Source: Rhodobacteraceae bacterium HTCC2150
GTDB taxonomy: Bacteria; Pseudomonadota; Alphaproteobacteria; Rhodobacterales; Rhodobacteraceae
Direction: 5' to 3'
Assembly: GCA_000169395.1 (NCBI GenBank)
Contig: AAXZ01000001.1
Location: 921,526 to 985,525 of the forward strand
Length of the DNA: 64,000 nucleotides
In this document: in pieces, positions 47,172-56,644 of the stretch
Numbering within the stretch: the stretch's first letter is position 1
Layout of the letters: each line of letters opens with the position of its first letter
The notes under the pieces: generated by a model
Databases searched by the model: none
The model's input: only the letters and a program-made list of their open reading frames with translations
Told to the model about the DNA's origin: nothing
Translations under genes and position numbers: made by a program

Positions 47172-48035
47172 TTACAAGATAACCTGAAACTCGCGTTGAC
47201 CTTTTGAAACATTATCGACGAAAAAAGTTTGGCCGGCTTTGGGTTCTGACTTTAGCTGTTCTCGGCTTAGGCCAATGTCGGCGGAAGTAACAAATAATCG
47301 ACTAAGGTTTTGGCCACCAAAGGCAGGACAGGTGATTTGGCTGGCTGGCAGATCTATTGCCTTTATAAAGACGCCGTCACTAGAATAACTCGCGACACGG
47401 GATGCGCCCCATTGGGCGATCCACAGAGTGCCATCAACATCAACCACGGCACCGTCTGGGTTTAAATTTTCAGCGGTTAAATCGATCAAAACCTCAGCAT
47501 CATCTTCTGGCCATCCGTTTAAAGGTTCCAGTTTTTGGCGCATGACTTTTTTTGTCACAGTATCGGTAAAATAGGCATATTGGCGACACGGTGAAAAACA
47601 TATGGCGTTGGAAATTGTAATTGGCGAATAAAGTTGTTGAAGTTGTCCACGATAATACCGGTAAATTGCACCAGCATCGGCTTCGGCATTCTTGCCCATG
47701 GTTCCAATCCAAAAACCGCCCCACGGATCAGCACGGCCGTCGTTAGAGCGTGTGATTTTGTTGTCGGCTTCAAGATGAGTTAGATGAACACGATCACCGG
47801 TTTCCACGTTGAAAGAAAACAGGCTAATTTCATCTGCAATCATCAATGTATCGCGATCCAACCAACCAGCGGCGGAAACATGACGAGAAAACTGCCACAC
47901 CGAAAGTTCATCACCTTTCCGAGTGAACAGCTTGCGACCAAGAATATCAAACCAGAAAAATTGACCACGTAACGGATGCCAAAACGCGCCTTCCCCAAGC
48001 TTACAGGTAGTGTCTTCAAACACATGAACTTCCAC
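47172..48035 (-). CDS. SMP-30/gluconolactonase family lactonase
   Basis: A 287-residue six-bladed beta-propeller protein of the SMP-30 type. Recognised blocks are KLGEGAFWHPLRGQFFWFDI, NDGRADPWGGFWIGTMGK, NAICFSPCRQYAYFTDT and PDGAVVDVDGTLWIAQWGA, supplying the Glu, Asn and Asp metal ligands. Family members open sugar lactones with a divalent metal. It is the last gene of the long minus-strand block starting at tauR, 11 bases after DUF3726. Its link to taurine or sulfite metabolism is unclear. Confidence 0.87.
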   Translation of the reverse strand: MEVHVFEDTTCKLGEGAFWHPLRGQFFWFDILGRKLFTRKGDELSVWQFSRHVSAAGWLDRDTLMIADEISLFSFNVETGDRVHLTHLEADNKITRSNDGRADPWGGFWIGTMGKNAEADAGAIYRYYRGQLQQLYSPITISNAICFSPCRQYAYFTDTVTKKVMRQKLEPLNGWPEDDAEVLIDLTAENLNPDGAVVDVDGTLWIAQWGASRVASYSSDGVFIKAIDLPASQITCPAFGGQNLSRLFVTSADIGLSREQLKSEPKAGQTFFVDNVSKGQREFQVIL

Positions 48036-48046
48036 AGCAGAAACCC

Positions 48047-48601
48047 CTAATCGTTGTCGGTCAAGCCAGCGCCCGCACCAGACAAACGCGAAGCCTCGGA
48101 TTCTGGAACGTAAGTATTTGCAGCAAACGCGTGCAAACTTTCTAGGATTTCATGCGGAATTTCAAGCCTCGCTAGTGAGGACGGGTTTCGTGTCAATGAT
48201 AATTCTTGGGCTGAAACTTTGATTTGATTGCCTTCTGCCGTGCATTTATAGGCAAGTCCATGTTCAACAGATCCAACAGTCAAATAACCGACCAATAGGT
48301 TTGGGGCATCCAAATCATGCAAAGTTACACGCCCAAAATCAGCACCAAGCCAATCAGTGGTCGCAGGTCCAGCAGTTACAATTTGTGCGTTTAGGATTTC
48401 AAGATATTGCGTTTCTGAGGTTGCACTTAGTGGGTTTAATTGGTTGCTTAAAGCAACATCAAGCGAACGCCAATCTTCGATGGATGGCATTTCAATTGAA
48501 ATAAATGCAAGCGCTAGATCTTGTGCTAATGCCCAAGGTAAACCAGCGCCTACGCCGGCTTTGGTTATCAACGCACTAACTTCGTTGCGAGAGTGACTCA
48601 T
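48047..48601 (-). CDS. DUF3726 family protein
   Basis: A 184-residue protein starting MSHSRNEVSALITKAGVGAGLPWALAQD, a start pattern (SxxEx...KAARGAGxxWGxAEE-like) I associate with DUF3726. No membrane segment, catalytic motif or known fold is visible. Its ATG overlaps the stop of the 558-residue gene (TAATG), so they are co-translated. The family is found next to the same M19-like and unknown genes in roseobacters, which points to a shared pathway of unknown nature. Confidence 0.72.
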   Translation of the reverse strand: MSHSRNEVSALITKAGVGAGLPWALAQDLALAFISIEMPSIEDWRSLDVALSNQLNPLSATSETQYLEILNAQIVTAGPATTDWLGADFGRVTLHDLDAPNLLVGYLTVGSVEHGLAYKCTAEGNQIKVSAQELSLTRNPSSLARLEIPHEILESLHAFAANTYVPESEASRLSGAGAGLTDND

Positions 48602-50277
48602 TATTCACCCCCATAAACCGGAAAGCACCAATCTGAGGCATTGGCCGTACATATTTCCGCAGCACAGGGTGCGCCTTGGAACATAGTAATCCTTGTCCAA
48701 CGATCAGACCGTGGATCAAATTTACACGCACCAAAAAAAGCCAGTTTAAAACGAAGTATATCAATCGGCAAACAGGTGTCAGCGATCATATTATCTTGGA
48801 CTTCGCTAAAAGGGAATTTTTGGGAAGATTGAACACGTCTGATAATTTGACGGAATTGTGGATGACTTTGCAAAAACGTTGCTACAGTATTTTCGTCGTT
48901 TTCATCTTTTAACGCTTGTTGAAGCACCTTAATTTGGCGTGCAATATCCAAAGGCTGTTCTTTGTCTGCGCCGTCTTCAGAATGACGCATGCCCAAGCGG
49001 GGTTCCAATTTCTCTTCTGAAACATACCAAAATTGCGCGCATTCATTAGGGGCATCAAATTCAATCGAAGTTGCCCATTCAAAATCAGTTTTTATTATTT
49101 GCACGAGCGCGTTGACCGTCATCGCAGGGGCCAAACTGGGGTTCGTCGTTGAAACCATTTTATCAACCAAATCATCGACCAAAGCACCGTATGGTTCTAA
49201 CATCATTGCGACGAGGCATTCTTGGGTTTCAAAGGAAAGGGAATCGCAAAGATCAATGACACGTTGCCAAGGGAAATCGGATGCCAAAAATCCGAAATTC
49301 AATTTGGACGCTAGACTAGCCAATTCAGTTTCCAAAACACGCGTGCGTTCTTCTTGCCGTACGTCGGCGACAGACCAAGATTTTACGTGTTGCTGCGCAC
49401 GTTCAAAAAAAGCCAGAAAAGCGGATATTTCGGTTTCCTTCGCGGCTTTCACCGATAAAACACGCGCCAAAGCTGTTTCACGGGCCATCACCCAATTGTT
49501 AATCAAAAGCGGATGGTTGATTACAAAGGGGGCCATGCCAAGACCGGTTGAGTTTCCAATGCCCAAAAACTGTTTTGATGCGGGTGAGAGTTTGGCGGCT
49601 TTTGGATTGCGCGCTTTGGCTACATGTTCAACAAGGTCATGAGAAAATTCGCGGATCAACCAAACAGTCAGCATTTCAACTCGGAAAGGATGCGCACCAA
49701 TGCTGCGATCCAATATTTTGGACCGATCTGCGATGCCAAATTTTCCATTTCCATAAACAGCCGTCGTGCGCATCAAATAACCAGTTTGCTGCAATAGATC
49801 AGCGTCCGGTTGGCGACCTTCAGCCAAGGCGCAAACCGTATGTTCAAAGAACCGCATTGATTTGTTGGCACGGCTCAGGACTAGTTCTTTTTCAGAACAA
49901 CGCCCTGCCTCTTGTTTGGGAACCATTGCTTGAAGGCGATCTAGATCGCTGGTTTCGGGCACACCATCAAACAAAGTAAATGCTGCATCCCAAGCCTCTG
50001 CAATAACACGATCGGTACGATTTTGCGGATCCAGATCGTTAGAAAATGCGATCAACGAGTATGTGTCTCCGTCAAGATCAACGGAAAAGACCGCGCGTCC
50101 ATACCCATCGTTATCCATTTCCCAGACAGGACGGGTCACAGTTGCCTTTTCAGCGCTTAATTGTCGGATCAGGCTGCGCATAAAGCTAAGGCGCGTAGGG
50201 AACGATGCGCCCATTCTCGTCAAACGCATAACCTTGCTTGCAGGACGCAAGGGTACGGAGGCAAGGTTTTCCGTCAT
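48601..50277 (-). CDS. Conserved protein of unknown function, 558 residues
   Basis: I do not recognise a family. The start at 50277 (MTENLASVPLRP) overlaps the dipeptidase-like stop (ATGA); the frame upstream lies inside that gene. The protein is soluble-looking, with no signal peptide or membrane helix, and mostly helical by eye, for example from RLSFMRSLIRQLSAEKAT. A Trp-rich, Cys-containing end (FFGACKFDPRSDRWTRIT, CAAEICTANASDWCF) could hold a metal or Fe-S site. It lies between an M19-like gene and DUF3726 with overlaps on both sides, so it works with them. Confidence 0.6.
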   Translation of the reverse strand: MTENLASVPLRPASKVMRLTRMGASFPTRLSFMRSLIRQLSAEKATVTRPVWEMDNDGYGRAVFSVDLDGDTYSLIAFSNDLDPQNRTDRVIAEAWDAAFTLFDGVPETSDLDRLQAMVPKQEAGRCSEKELVLSRANKSMRFFEHTVCALAEGRQPDADLLQQTGYLMRTTAVYGNGKFGIADRSKILDRSIGAHPFRVEMLTVWLIREFSHDLVEHVAKARNPKAAKLSPASKQFLGIGNSTGLGMAPFVINHPLLINNWVMARETALARVLSVKAAKETEISAFLAFFERAQQHVKSWSVADVRQEERTRVLETELASLASKLNFGFLASDFPWQRVIDLCDSLSFETQECLVAMMLEPYGALVDDLVDKMVSTTNPSLAPAMTVNALVQIIKTDFEWATSIEFDAPNECAQFWYVSEEKLEPRLGMRHSEDGADKEQPLDIARQIKVLQQALKDENDENTVATFLQSHPQFRQIIRRVQSSQKFPFSEVQDNMIADTCLPIDILRFKLAFFGACKFDPRSDRWTRITMFQGAPCAAEICTANASDWCFPVYGGE

Positions 50278-51257
50278 TTCTTTGCAGGTCCAAACGAGCG
50301 ATCGTAAAACCGCAACCAATTGTCGCCCATGATACCAGCGACCTCTTCTTTGTTGAACCCAAAGTCAGGCAAGGCTGCCTCAATTCGGGCAAAACTGCGA
50401 TTGTCATGGAACCAGTTTGGTTGTTCTGGGAAACCTGCGTTGCTGGCAGAGCCTTCTCCAAAATCGACGTCTTTTGTCCAACGGCCATTGCGCATCCATG
50501 TAACAATGCTGTCGGGTTGGTCTTGGCACAAGTCAGAACCTAGACCCAGTGCACGCACGCCGTATTTGTCTGCAGCCTTGGCAATCATTTGACAGAAATC
50601 ATCAAGCTTGCATTTTGAACCATTGTTTAAGTGATGCGGGTACATAGAAAATCCAAGCATGCCACCGGATGTCGTTAGTTCGCAAAGAACCTCATTGGTT
50701 TTGTTGCGCAATGCATCGTGCCACCATTTTGGATTTGCGTGCGTAATCGCAATAGGCCGGGTAGAATAATCTATCGCCTCTAATGTCGAGCGGTCTGCAG
50801 AATGGCTCATGTCGATCACCATGCCGACACGGTTCATTTCGGCCACGGCCTGTTTACCCATGCGGGTCAGTCCAGCGTCATCGTCCTCATAACAACCCGT
50901 CGCTAGCAATGATTGGTTGTTGTAGGTCAATTGCATGAACCGGGCACCTAATCTGTGCCACACTTCAATTAAATCAATGTCATCTTCAATCGGGGATGGA
51001 TTTTGAAACCCAAAAAAGATAGCAGTGCGCCCCGTTTCGCGAGCACGGCGAATGTCGTCACCGGTAAAGCCTTGGAAAATCAAATCTGGGAATGCCTGAA
51101 ACCAGCGGTTCCAAGCCTCTACATTCAATATGGTTTCACGAAAATTCTCGTGATATGCGATTGTGACATGGACAGCGTCGACGTTACCGTCACGCATTTG
51201 GCGGAATATTTTTTCCGACCAGTTGGCATATTGTAAACAATCGACGCGATATCCCAT
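50274..51257 (-). CDS. M19 (membrane dipeptidase)-family protein with altered metal site
   Basis: A 327-residue TIM-barrel protein of the renal dipeptidase family: VIDMSHSADRSTLEAI and ITHANPKWWHDALRN supply the two His that bind metal, and DMxH and LGLGSD blocks are in place. But the first HxD ligand pair is missing: the N-terminus reads GYRVDCLQYANWSEK. The Glu that bridges the metals in known members is Gln (FFGFQNPSPIEDD). So it probably binds one metal or acts on something other than dipeptides. It follows soeC by four bases and overlaps the 558-residue gene. I believe roseobacter and other proteobacterial relatives share these changes. Confidence 0.75.
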   Translation of the reverse strand: MGYRVDCLQYANWSEKIFRQMRDGNVDAVHVTIAYHENFRETILNVEAWNRWFQAFPDLIFQGFTGDDIRRARETGRTAIFFGFQNPSPIEDDIDLIEVWHRLGARFMQLTYNNQSLLATGCYEDDDAGLTRMGKQAVAEMNRVGMVIDMSHSADRSTLEAIDYSTRPIAITHANPKWWHDALRNKTNEVLCELTTSGGMLGFSMYPHHLNNGSKCKLDDFCQMIAKAADKYGVRALGLGSDLCQDQPDSIVTWMRNGRWTKDVDFGEGSASNAGFPEQPNWFHDNRSFARIEAALPDFGFNKEEVAGIMGDNWLRFYDRSFGPAKK

Positions 51258-51261
51258 CTGC

Positions 51262-52134
51262 CTATTTCCCGTAGTAAAGACCTACAACATGTTCTGCTTC
51301 TGCAAAGAACAACCAACGTGTGACAAAGGCGCCTGCCAAATGCAATAGCACAACAACAGCACCGATCAGATGGCCTGCATCAAGCGTGACAAGCAAGGCA
51401 AACGGAACAACACTCATCATTAGAATGCCAATGACGCGCAACTTTTGTGCGTGTTTGCGACCAATGCGATAAACCATTTCCTTAAGCAAATAGTTTGTGC
51501 CGGTATGTGGAGGTTCCAACATCCGAACGTCGCCCAGACCACCCAAACCTGTAGCCGTTCCCTGTGTGTGGCCACGGTCCACAAATCGTTTGTCGCCCAA
51601 TGTCCAATATACAAATTGAACAATTCCAAGAGCCGCTAAAAGATACGTCGCAATCGTGGTAGTCCCACTAAGCAGTGCACCACCTGTGAGGCTATAACCC
51701 AAAAACAACAATGATGTTGTCCAATGGTTCCAACGCGGTACAGTCTTCAGCTGGCCATAAATCATGGAAGTGGCGTAAATCGTCGCCACGCAAAGTGCCG
51801 CACCGATCCAGCCTAGTGCTATGATAGATGTCTCAAAAAATACCAAACCACCACCGTAAACGGCCATGATCAGCAAGGCGGCCACAGCGAACCATCCTTC
51901 ACGACTAAGCCAACTGGTACGCCATTGTGTGAAAGCACGCAAAGCGCGCTGTGGGTTACCCAAATGCAAAGTCGAAGCCAATAAGCCGCCAACGGCTAAA
52001 AGATAGGCAATTGCGAAAAAGGCAAATGCGACCCATCCGGTAACGGAAGGAAAACCAAGCCCTAGAAAGCCAAGCAAACCAAAGCCAATGCCAGATAGGA
52101 CGGTGAATATTATAACGGAGGGTGCGGGGTGCAT
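51262..52134 (-). CDS. soeC: Membrane anchor subunit of sulfite dehydrogenase (SoeC; DmsC/NrfD-like)
   Basis: A 290-residue polytopic protein with about eight hydrophobic helices, of the DmsC type that anchors molybdopterin oxidoreductases and passes electrons to or from quinone. Seen: a first helix VIIFTVLSGIGFGLLGFLGL, a FEKR-like loop TLHLGNPQRALRAFTQW, and last-helix AEHVVGLYYGK. It starts one base after soeB ends. In this operon it would carry sulfite-derived electrons to the quinone pool. DmsC of DMSO reductase is the main alternative, which the taurine neighbourhood makes less likely. Confidence 0.82.
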   Translation of the reverse strand: MHPAPSVIIFTVLSGIGFGLLGFLGLGFPSVTGWVAFAFFAIAYLLAVGGLLASTLHLGNPQRALRAFTQWRTSWLSREGWFAVAALLIMAVYGGGLVFFETSIIALGWIGAALCVATIYATSMIYGQLKTVPRWNHWTTSLLFLGYSLTGGALLSGTTTIATYLLAALGIVQFVYWTLGDKRFVDRGHTQGTATGLGGLGDVRMLEPPHTGTNYLLKEMVYRIGRKHAQKLRVIGILMMSVVPFALLVTLDAGHLIGAVVVLLHLAGAFVTRWLFFAEAEHVVGLYYGK

Positions 52135-52135
52135 G

Positions 52136-52885
52136 TTAGATACGCTCCAATGCTTTATCTAGCCAACCAAGGAAACCGCCGGCGTCTGTTGCAACGGGTT
52201 CAAGCAGTGGGGCAAGAATATCAAATTCTTCGACTGCTTGATCTTTTGGCCGTGGAGGCAGATATTTGTTAACTGGTTTTGTGCCAAGCTCTGGCATCAG
52301 GTCAAATCCACCGCGTTCGGCGACTAATTTTGATACGTTGGATGTTTCATCCGCAAAATCACCAAAGTGGCGCGCGCCTGATGGACAAGTGCGTACGCAA
52401 GCAGGCTCTCGATCTACTTCAGGCAAATTTTCATTGTAAATACGATCCACACAAAGGGTGCATTTTTTCATAACACCTTCGGCTTGATCCATTTCACGAG
52501 CCCCATAAGGACAGGCCCAAGCACAAAGACCACATCCAATGCATGCGTCCTCATTAACTAATACAATGCCGTCTTCGGCGCGTTTATAGCTGGCCCCTGT
52601 TGGGCAAACGGTTACACAAGGCGCGTCATCGCAATGAAGGCAACTTTTGGGAAAGTGAACCAATTGTGCCGGCGCTTCCGCCGGTTTTACTTCAAAACTA
52701 TGGACACGATTTAGGAATGTTCCGGAAGGGCTTTCCCCATAAGGATCTTGGTCCGAAAGTGGCGCTCCGTAACCTTGGGTATTCCAACCTTTACAGGCAA
52801 CAACACAGGCGTGACACCCAACACAGGTATCAAGATCGATGACCAAACCCAGTTTTTTAGCGGTTTCTGTTGGCAAGCTGGTCAT
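52136..52885 (-). CDS. soeB: Iron-sulfur subunit of sulfite dehydrogenase (SoeB)
   Basis: A 249-residue ferredoxin-like electron transfer protein. Cys groups for four Fe-S clusters are visible: DTCVGCHACVVACKG, SCLHCDDAPCVTVCPTG, ACIGCGLCAWACPYGARE and KKCTLCVDRI with CVRTCPSGARHFG. The start at 52885 (MTSLPTETAKKLG) follows AAGGGG by eight bases; the longer frame is not supported. It bridges the molybdenum subunit and the membrane anchor. The 67-base gap to soeA upstream has no visible promoter. Confidence 0.87.
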   Translation of the reverse strand: MTSLPTETAKKLGLVIDLDTCVGCHACVVACKGWNTQGYGAPLSDQDPYGESPSGTFLNRVHSFEVKPAEAPAQLVHFPKSCLHCDDAPCVTVCPTGASYKRAEDGIVLVNEDACIGCGLCAWACPYGAREMDQAEGVMKKCTLCVDRIYNENLPEVDREPACVRTCPSGARHFGDFADETSNVSKLVAERGGFDLMPELGTKPVNKYLPPRPKDQAVEEFDILAPLLEPVATDAGGFLGWLDKALERI

Positions 52886-52952
52886 AGCTGAACCCCTTCT
52901 TCTGGTGCTAAATATCCCTGCCAGAGGCAAGAAACTTCTTTGGTGATCCGCA

Positions 52953-55775
52953 TTATTTGGCCCCCACTTTAATTTCGTTCGGTCCCTGTCCAATTGGCGA
53001 TTTGATCGTTCCAAACGAAGGCTCGGATGCGGTGATTGCATCGGTTCGTGTCACATTTACACGCAAGTCAAACCAAGCAGCTTGGCCGGTAACAGGGTCA
53101 GAGTTTGACCAACGTAGACCGTCGCCTTTCGGTGGTAACAATTCGTGGATCAAATGGTTCAACAAGAAGCCTTCGTTGGCCTCTGGTGCTTTTTCATCCA
53201 AGGCCCAAGCGCCTTTGCGTTTACCAATGGCGTTCCAAGTCCAAACAGTTTTACCGTTCAAGGCTTCCATCAACAAAACTGGAACAGTGATTTCACCGTG
53301 AGCGGATGAAACCTTTGCCCAATCGCCTTCTTTGAAACCTTGTTCTTTCCAAATCTCAGCCGACACATACAAAGGATTTCGGCCATGAATTTGGCGAAGC
53401 CACGCATTTTGCGTGCCCCAGCTGTGATACATCGCCATTGGGCGTTGTGTCAGTGCGTGATAAGGATATTCGGCCTCATTGACACGTGTGCCTTCAAACG
53501 GCGGATACCAAATCGGAAGCGGATCCATCGTCGCCTTAACTTGCTCACGCAAATGATCTGGTGGCTGAATTTTTCCACGCCCTTCCGCAGCAAGGCGGAA
53601 TTTTTGCATAGGCTCGCTGTAAAGATTAAAGACATAGGGCTGAATGCTGTCATAAATTCCGCGTTCAACAGCCCAATCTTGATACGCAGCATTCCAAGGT
53701 TTAAAAAACTGCGCTTCTGTCGGAATATGATCAACCCAGAAACCACCGTTTTCAATATAGGCGTCAAGCTGGCCGGGGTTTACTTCACCACGACCTTTGC
53801 CTTGGCCATCTTTACCACGGAAACCAGCCAATGGCCCAACACCGGGTCGACGTTGGTGATTAACCATGTAGTCGGCATAATCTTTATACAGGGCATCGCC
53901 ATTGTCATCGACAAATCCAGGCAAACCAAGACGGGCGCCCAAATCAATCACGACAGATTGGAAGCCGCGAACATCACGGTCAGGCTCAATCACCGGCCAA
54001 CGAATGCTGTCTGACATCGCCTCGGCCTCGGAAATTGGGCGATCCAGCAAGGAAATACAGTCATGTCGTTCCAAATAGGTCGTGTCTGGAAGAACCAGAT
54101 CAGCATATGCCACCATTTCTGATGAATAGGCATCGGAATAGATGATGTTCGGAATCACGTATTCGCCGTTTTCATCCTTATCCGTCAGCATTTCCATAAC
54201 GGCTTTGGTATTCATTGATGAATTCCATGCCATATTCGCCATGTACAAAAATAACGTGTCAATCTTGTAAGGATCACCTGCGTGCGCATTGGAAATAACC
54301 ATGTGCATCATGCCATGCGCGGACATTGGGTTTTCCCAAGTGAACGCTTTGTCGATGCGTGCTGCCGAACCGTCTTCGCGCAATGCTAAATGCTCAGGCC
54401 CCATTGGATAACCAAGGTGTGGGCCGTCAAGTGCGGCGCCGGGGGTGACTTTACAATGCGGTTTTGGATGCGCTTCTGGTGGTTTCGGATAAGGCGGCTT
54501 AAAGCGGAAGCCGCCGGGCACTTCGACGCTGCCGAGCAAGATTTGCAGCATATGAAGGGCGCGACATGTTTGGAAACCGTTCGAGTGTGCCGAAATTCCG
54601 CGCATAGCGTGGAATGAAACCGGGCGGCCAATCATTTTGTCATGTTTTTCGCCACGGAAATCAGTCCATGGTTGATCGATGGTGATTTCTTCTTCAAATG
54701 CTGTAAAGGCCAATTCGGATGCGATGTGGCGGATACGTTCGGCTGAAATACCACATCGGTCTGCGACGGCTTCTGGTGAATTTTCTTCGCCAAGATATTT
54801 CTCTGCAAGTAGTTGGAAAACAGGGCGATACGTGACACCGGCGTTTCGATACGTGCCAGCCATATCTGGTTTAACGCCTTTGCCATCAAATGGAACGGGC
54901 TTGCCAGAAGTGCGGTCCAAAACCTGCATTTTTCCGTCGTCATCGCGCAAGAACAATCCATGTTCAGGGTGCGTTTCGTCGCAATTCACCAAGACAGGCG
55001 AATTTGTGTAACGGTTTAAATATTCTAGATCAACTTTGCCCGCTTTTATCAAACAATGGATCAACGCAAGAATGAACAATCCGTCAGTGCCCGGTGTGAT
55101 GCCAACCCATTCATCTGCAATCGCATTATAACCGGAACGGATCGGATTAACGCCAATGATTTTGGCACCGCGTTCCTTCAGTTTTCCAAGACCCATTTTG
55201 ATTGGATTGCTGTCGTGATCTTCAGCCACTCCGAAAATCATAAACAGTTTAGTACGATCCCAATCTGGTTGGCCAAATTCCCAGAAAGCACCACCCATTG
55301 TATAGATGCCAGCAGCGGCCATGTTTACCGAACAAAAACCACCATGGGCAGCATAGTTTGGAGTGCCAAAACCTTGGGCGAAAAAGGATGTCAGAGATTG
55401 TGATTGATCGCGACCCGTGAAGAACGCCAATTTTTCTGGTGCGGTTTCACGAAGATGCGACATACGCGATGTCGCCATTTCTAGCGCTTCATCCCAGCTG
55501 ATTTCCTCGAATGCACCTGATCCACGTGGCCCAACGCGCTTTAGTGGGGCCTTAAGGCGGGATGGCGCATTAATCTGCATGATGCCAGCACTGCCTTTTG
55601 CACAAAGGACGCCCTTGTTGACAGGATGATCACGATTGCCTTCGATGTAGGAAACTTTGCCACTTTTCATGTGAACGTTAATGCCGCAACGACAGGCACA
55701 CATGTAACAAGTTGTCTTTCGAATTTCGTCGGAAACTTCGGGTGAAGTGTCTAGCTGTGGTTGTGTATGCTTCAT
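52953..55775 (-). CDS. soeA: Molybdopterin catalytic subunit of sulfite dehydrogenase (SoeA)
   Basis: A 940-residue DMSO-reductase-family enzyme, near the length of known SoeA. The N-terminal Fe-S motif is CYMCACRCGINV with the fourth Cys in VLCAKGSAGIMQ; MGD-binding blocks include FMIFGVAEDHDSNPIKMGLG, GVNPIRSGYN and HSWGTQNAWLRQI. No Tat signal is present, so it faces the cytoplasm, as SoeA does. Start at 55775 follows GAGGG. The position behind xsc-pta-exporter supports oxidation of the sulfite released by Xsc to sulfate. DMSO, polysulfide or formate enzymes are the alternatives. Confidence 0.85.
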   Translation of the reverse strand: MKHTQPQLDTSPEVSDEIRKTTCYMCACRCGINVHMKSGKVSYIEGNRDHPVNKGVLCAKGSAGIMQINAPSRLKAPLKRVGPRGSGAFEEISWDEALEMATSRMSHLRETAPEKLAFFTGRDQSQSLTSFFAQGFGTPNYAAHGGFCSVNMAAAGIYTMGGAFWEFGQPDWDRTKLFMIFGVAEDHDSNPIKMGLGKLKERGAKIIGVNPIRSGYNAIADEWVGITPGTDGLFILALIHCLIKAGKVDLEYLNRYTNSPVLVNCDETHPEHGLFLRDDDGKMQVLDRTSGKPVPFDGKGVKPDMAGTYRNAGVTYRPVFQLLAEKYLGEENSPEAVADRCGISAERIRHIASELAFTAFEEEITIDQPWTDFRGEKHDKMIGRPVSFHAMRGISAHSNGFQTCRALHMLQILLGSVEVPGGFRFKPPYPKPPEAHPKPHCKVTPGAALDGPHLGYPMGPEHLALREDGSAARIDKAFTWENPMSAHGMMHMVISNAHAGDPYKIDTLFLYMANMAWNSSMNTKAVMEMLTDKDENGEYVIPNIIYSDAYSSEMVAYADLVLPDTTYLERHDCISLLDRPISEAEAMSDSIRWPVIEPDRDVRGFQSVVIDLGARLGLPGFVDDNGDALYKDYADYMVNHQRRPGVGPLAGFRGKDGQGKGRGEVNPGQLDAYIENGGFWVDHIPTEAQFFKPWNAAYQDWAVERGIYDSIQPYVFNLYSEPMQKFRLAAEGRGKIQPPDHLREQVKATMDPLPIWYPPFEGTRVNEAEYPYHALTQRPMAMYHSWGTQNAWLRQIHGRNPLYVSAEIWKEQGFKEGDWAKVSSAHGEITVPVLLMEALNGKTVWTWNAIGKRKGAWALDEKAPEANEGFLLNHLIHELLPPKGDGLRWSNSDPVTGQAAWFDLRVNVTRTDAITASEPSFGTIKSPIGQGPNEIKVGAK

Positions 55776-55816
55776 CTGATCCCTCAATTTCGCGTTTTCG
55801 CAGAAACTCTTCCTAC

Positions 55817-55830
55817 TTTCTGTACAGAAA
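55817..55830. promoter_or_regulatory. Palindrome upstream of soeA
   Basis: A perfect 14-base palindrome, TTTCTGTACAGAAA, lies 42 bases before the soeA start in the 102-base gap after the TauE-like gene. It may be an operator for a regulator that is not in this window. Confidence 0.4.
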
Positions 55831-55877
55831 TGAAGGAAAACGTCGTTAACAATATTGGTAGAGTCAATTGCATGATA

Positions 55878-56636
55878 TTACCACGCAATTTTTGCTAAAC
55901 TTGCGGTGCTAAGACCAACGAGTAGCAATAAACAAAATGGCCGATAGTATTTCTCAAGATTTGGGCGGAAAAGAAGTTTTCCAAAGAAAACCCCGGCAAT
56001 GGTGGGTGGTGCAAAGATTAACCCGCGCACAAAAGATTGACTGTCCATTACCCCAGAAACCAACAGGGTGATTAGTGAGATTGTCGAAGATATGAACAGA
56101 AACATGACTAACGTCGCGCGCATAGTTTTGGCCGGTGCATTTCGGGCCATGACGTACAGGGCAACGACCATGCCGCCAACGGATGCAAGGCCAGTAACAA
56201 CACCAGCAATAAAGCCTGAAATGTAGAGACCGGGTTTTGTCGCGAGAAACGGGCTGTTAACCTTAAACAACTGACATAACGCCAATGTTATGATCACAAT
56301 AAGGGCAATGGTTTTAGACACTGAAACAGAAACCGCCAACGTTAGCACGATGCCAACAGGGGTACCAATCGCAGAGCCGATTACAAGTCCAAAAGCCGTT
56401 GGACGATCAGCCTCTTTCCAGCCGTTTTTCACCATCAAAACGGATGCAGCTATTTCCAAACACCAGCATATGGGAATGAGTTCAACAGGCGGTAGTATGA
56501 TCACTGCGCTGGCCATGACCAACGCCGAAAGAGCAAACCCTGAAAACCCCCGAACCATACCTGCAAAGAAAACGATAATAACAAGTATAATCGCCTCGGT
56601 TTGCGAGAGGTTTAAGAGAGTTGTGAAGTGCTCCAT
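55878..56636 (-). CDS. TauE/SafE-family sulfite or sulfoacetate exporter
   Basis: A 252-residue membrane protein of the TauE/SafE (DUF81) family with about eight hydrophobic helices. The family glycine-rich repeat is visible twice: VFFAGMVRGFSGFALSALVM in the first half and IAGVVTGLASVGGMVVALYV in the second. Homologues in taurine operons export sulfite or sulfate made from the sulfonate. It lies eight bases after pta and 102 bases before soeA in the same direction, fitting that role. The direct substrate is inferred. Confidence 0.85.
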   Translation of the reverse strand: MEHFTTLLNLSQTEAIILVIIVFFAGMVRGFSGFALSALVMASAVIILPPVELIPICWCLEIAASVLMVKNGWKEADRPTAFGLVIGSAIGTPVGIVLTLAVSVSVSKTIALIVIITLALCQLFKVNSPFLATKPGLYISGFIAGVVTGLASVGGMVVALYVMARNAPAKTMRATLVMFLFISSTISLITLLVSGVMDSQSFVRGLIFAPPTIAGVFFGKLLFRPNLEKYYRPFCLLLLVGLSTASLAKIAW

Positions 56637-56644
56637 TTATGGCG

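Noticed and set aside
51262..55775. DMSO reductase (DmsABC) for the molybdenum enzyme
   Set aside because: The genes are part of the tauR-xsc-pta operon, the catalytic subunit has no Tat signal, and the length fits SoeA; the sulfite role is favoured though not proven.
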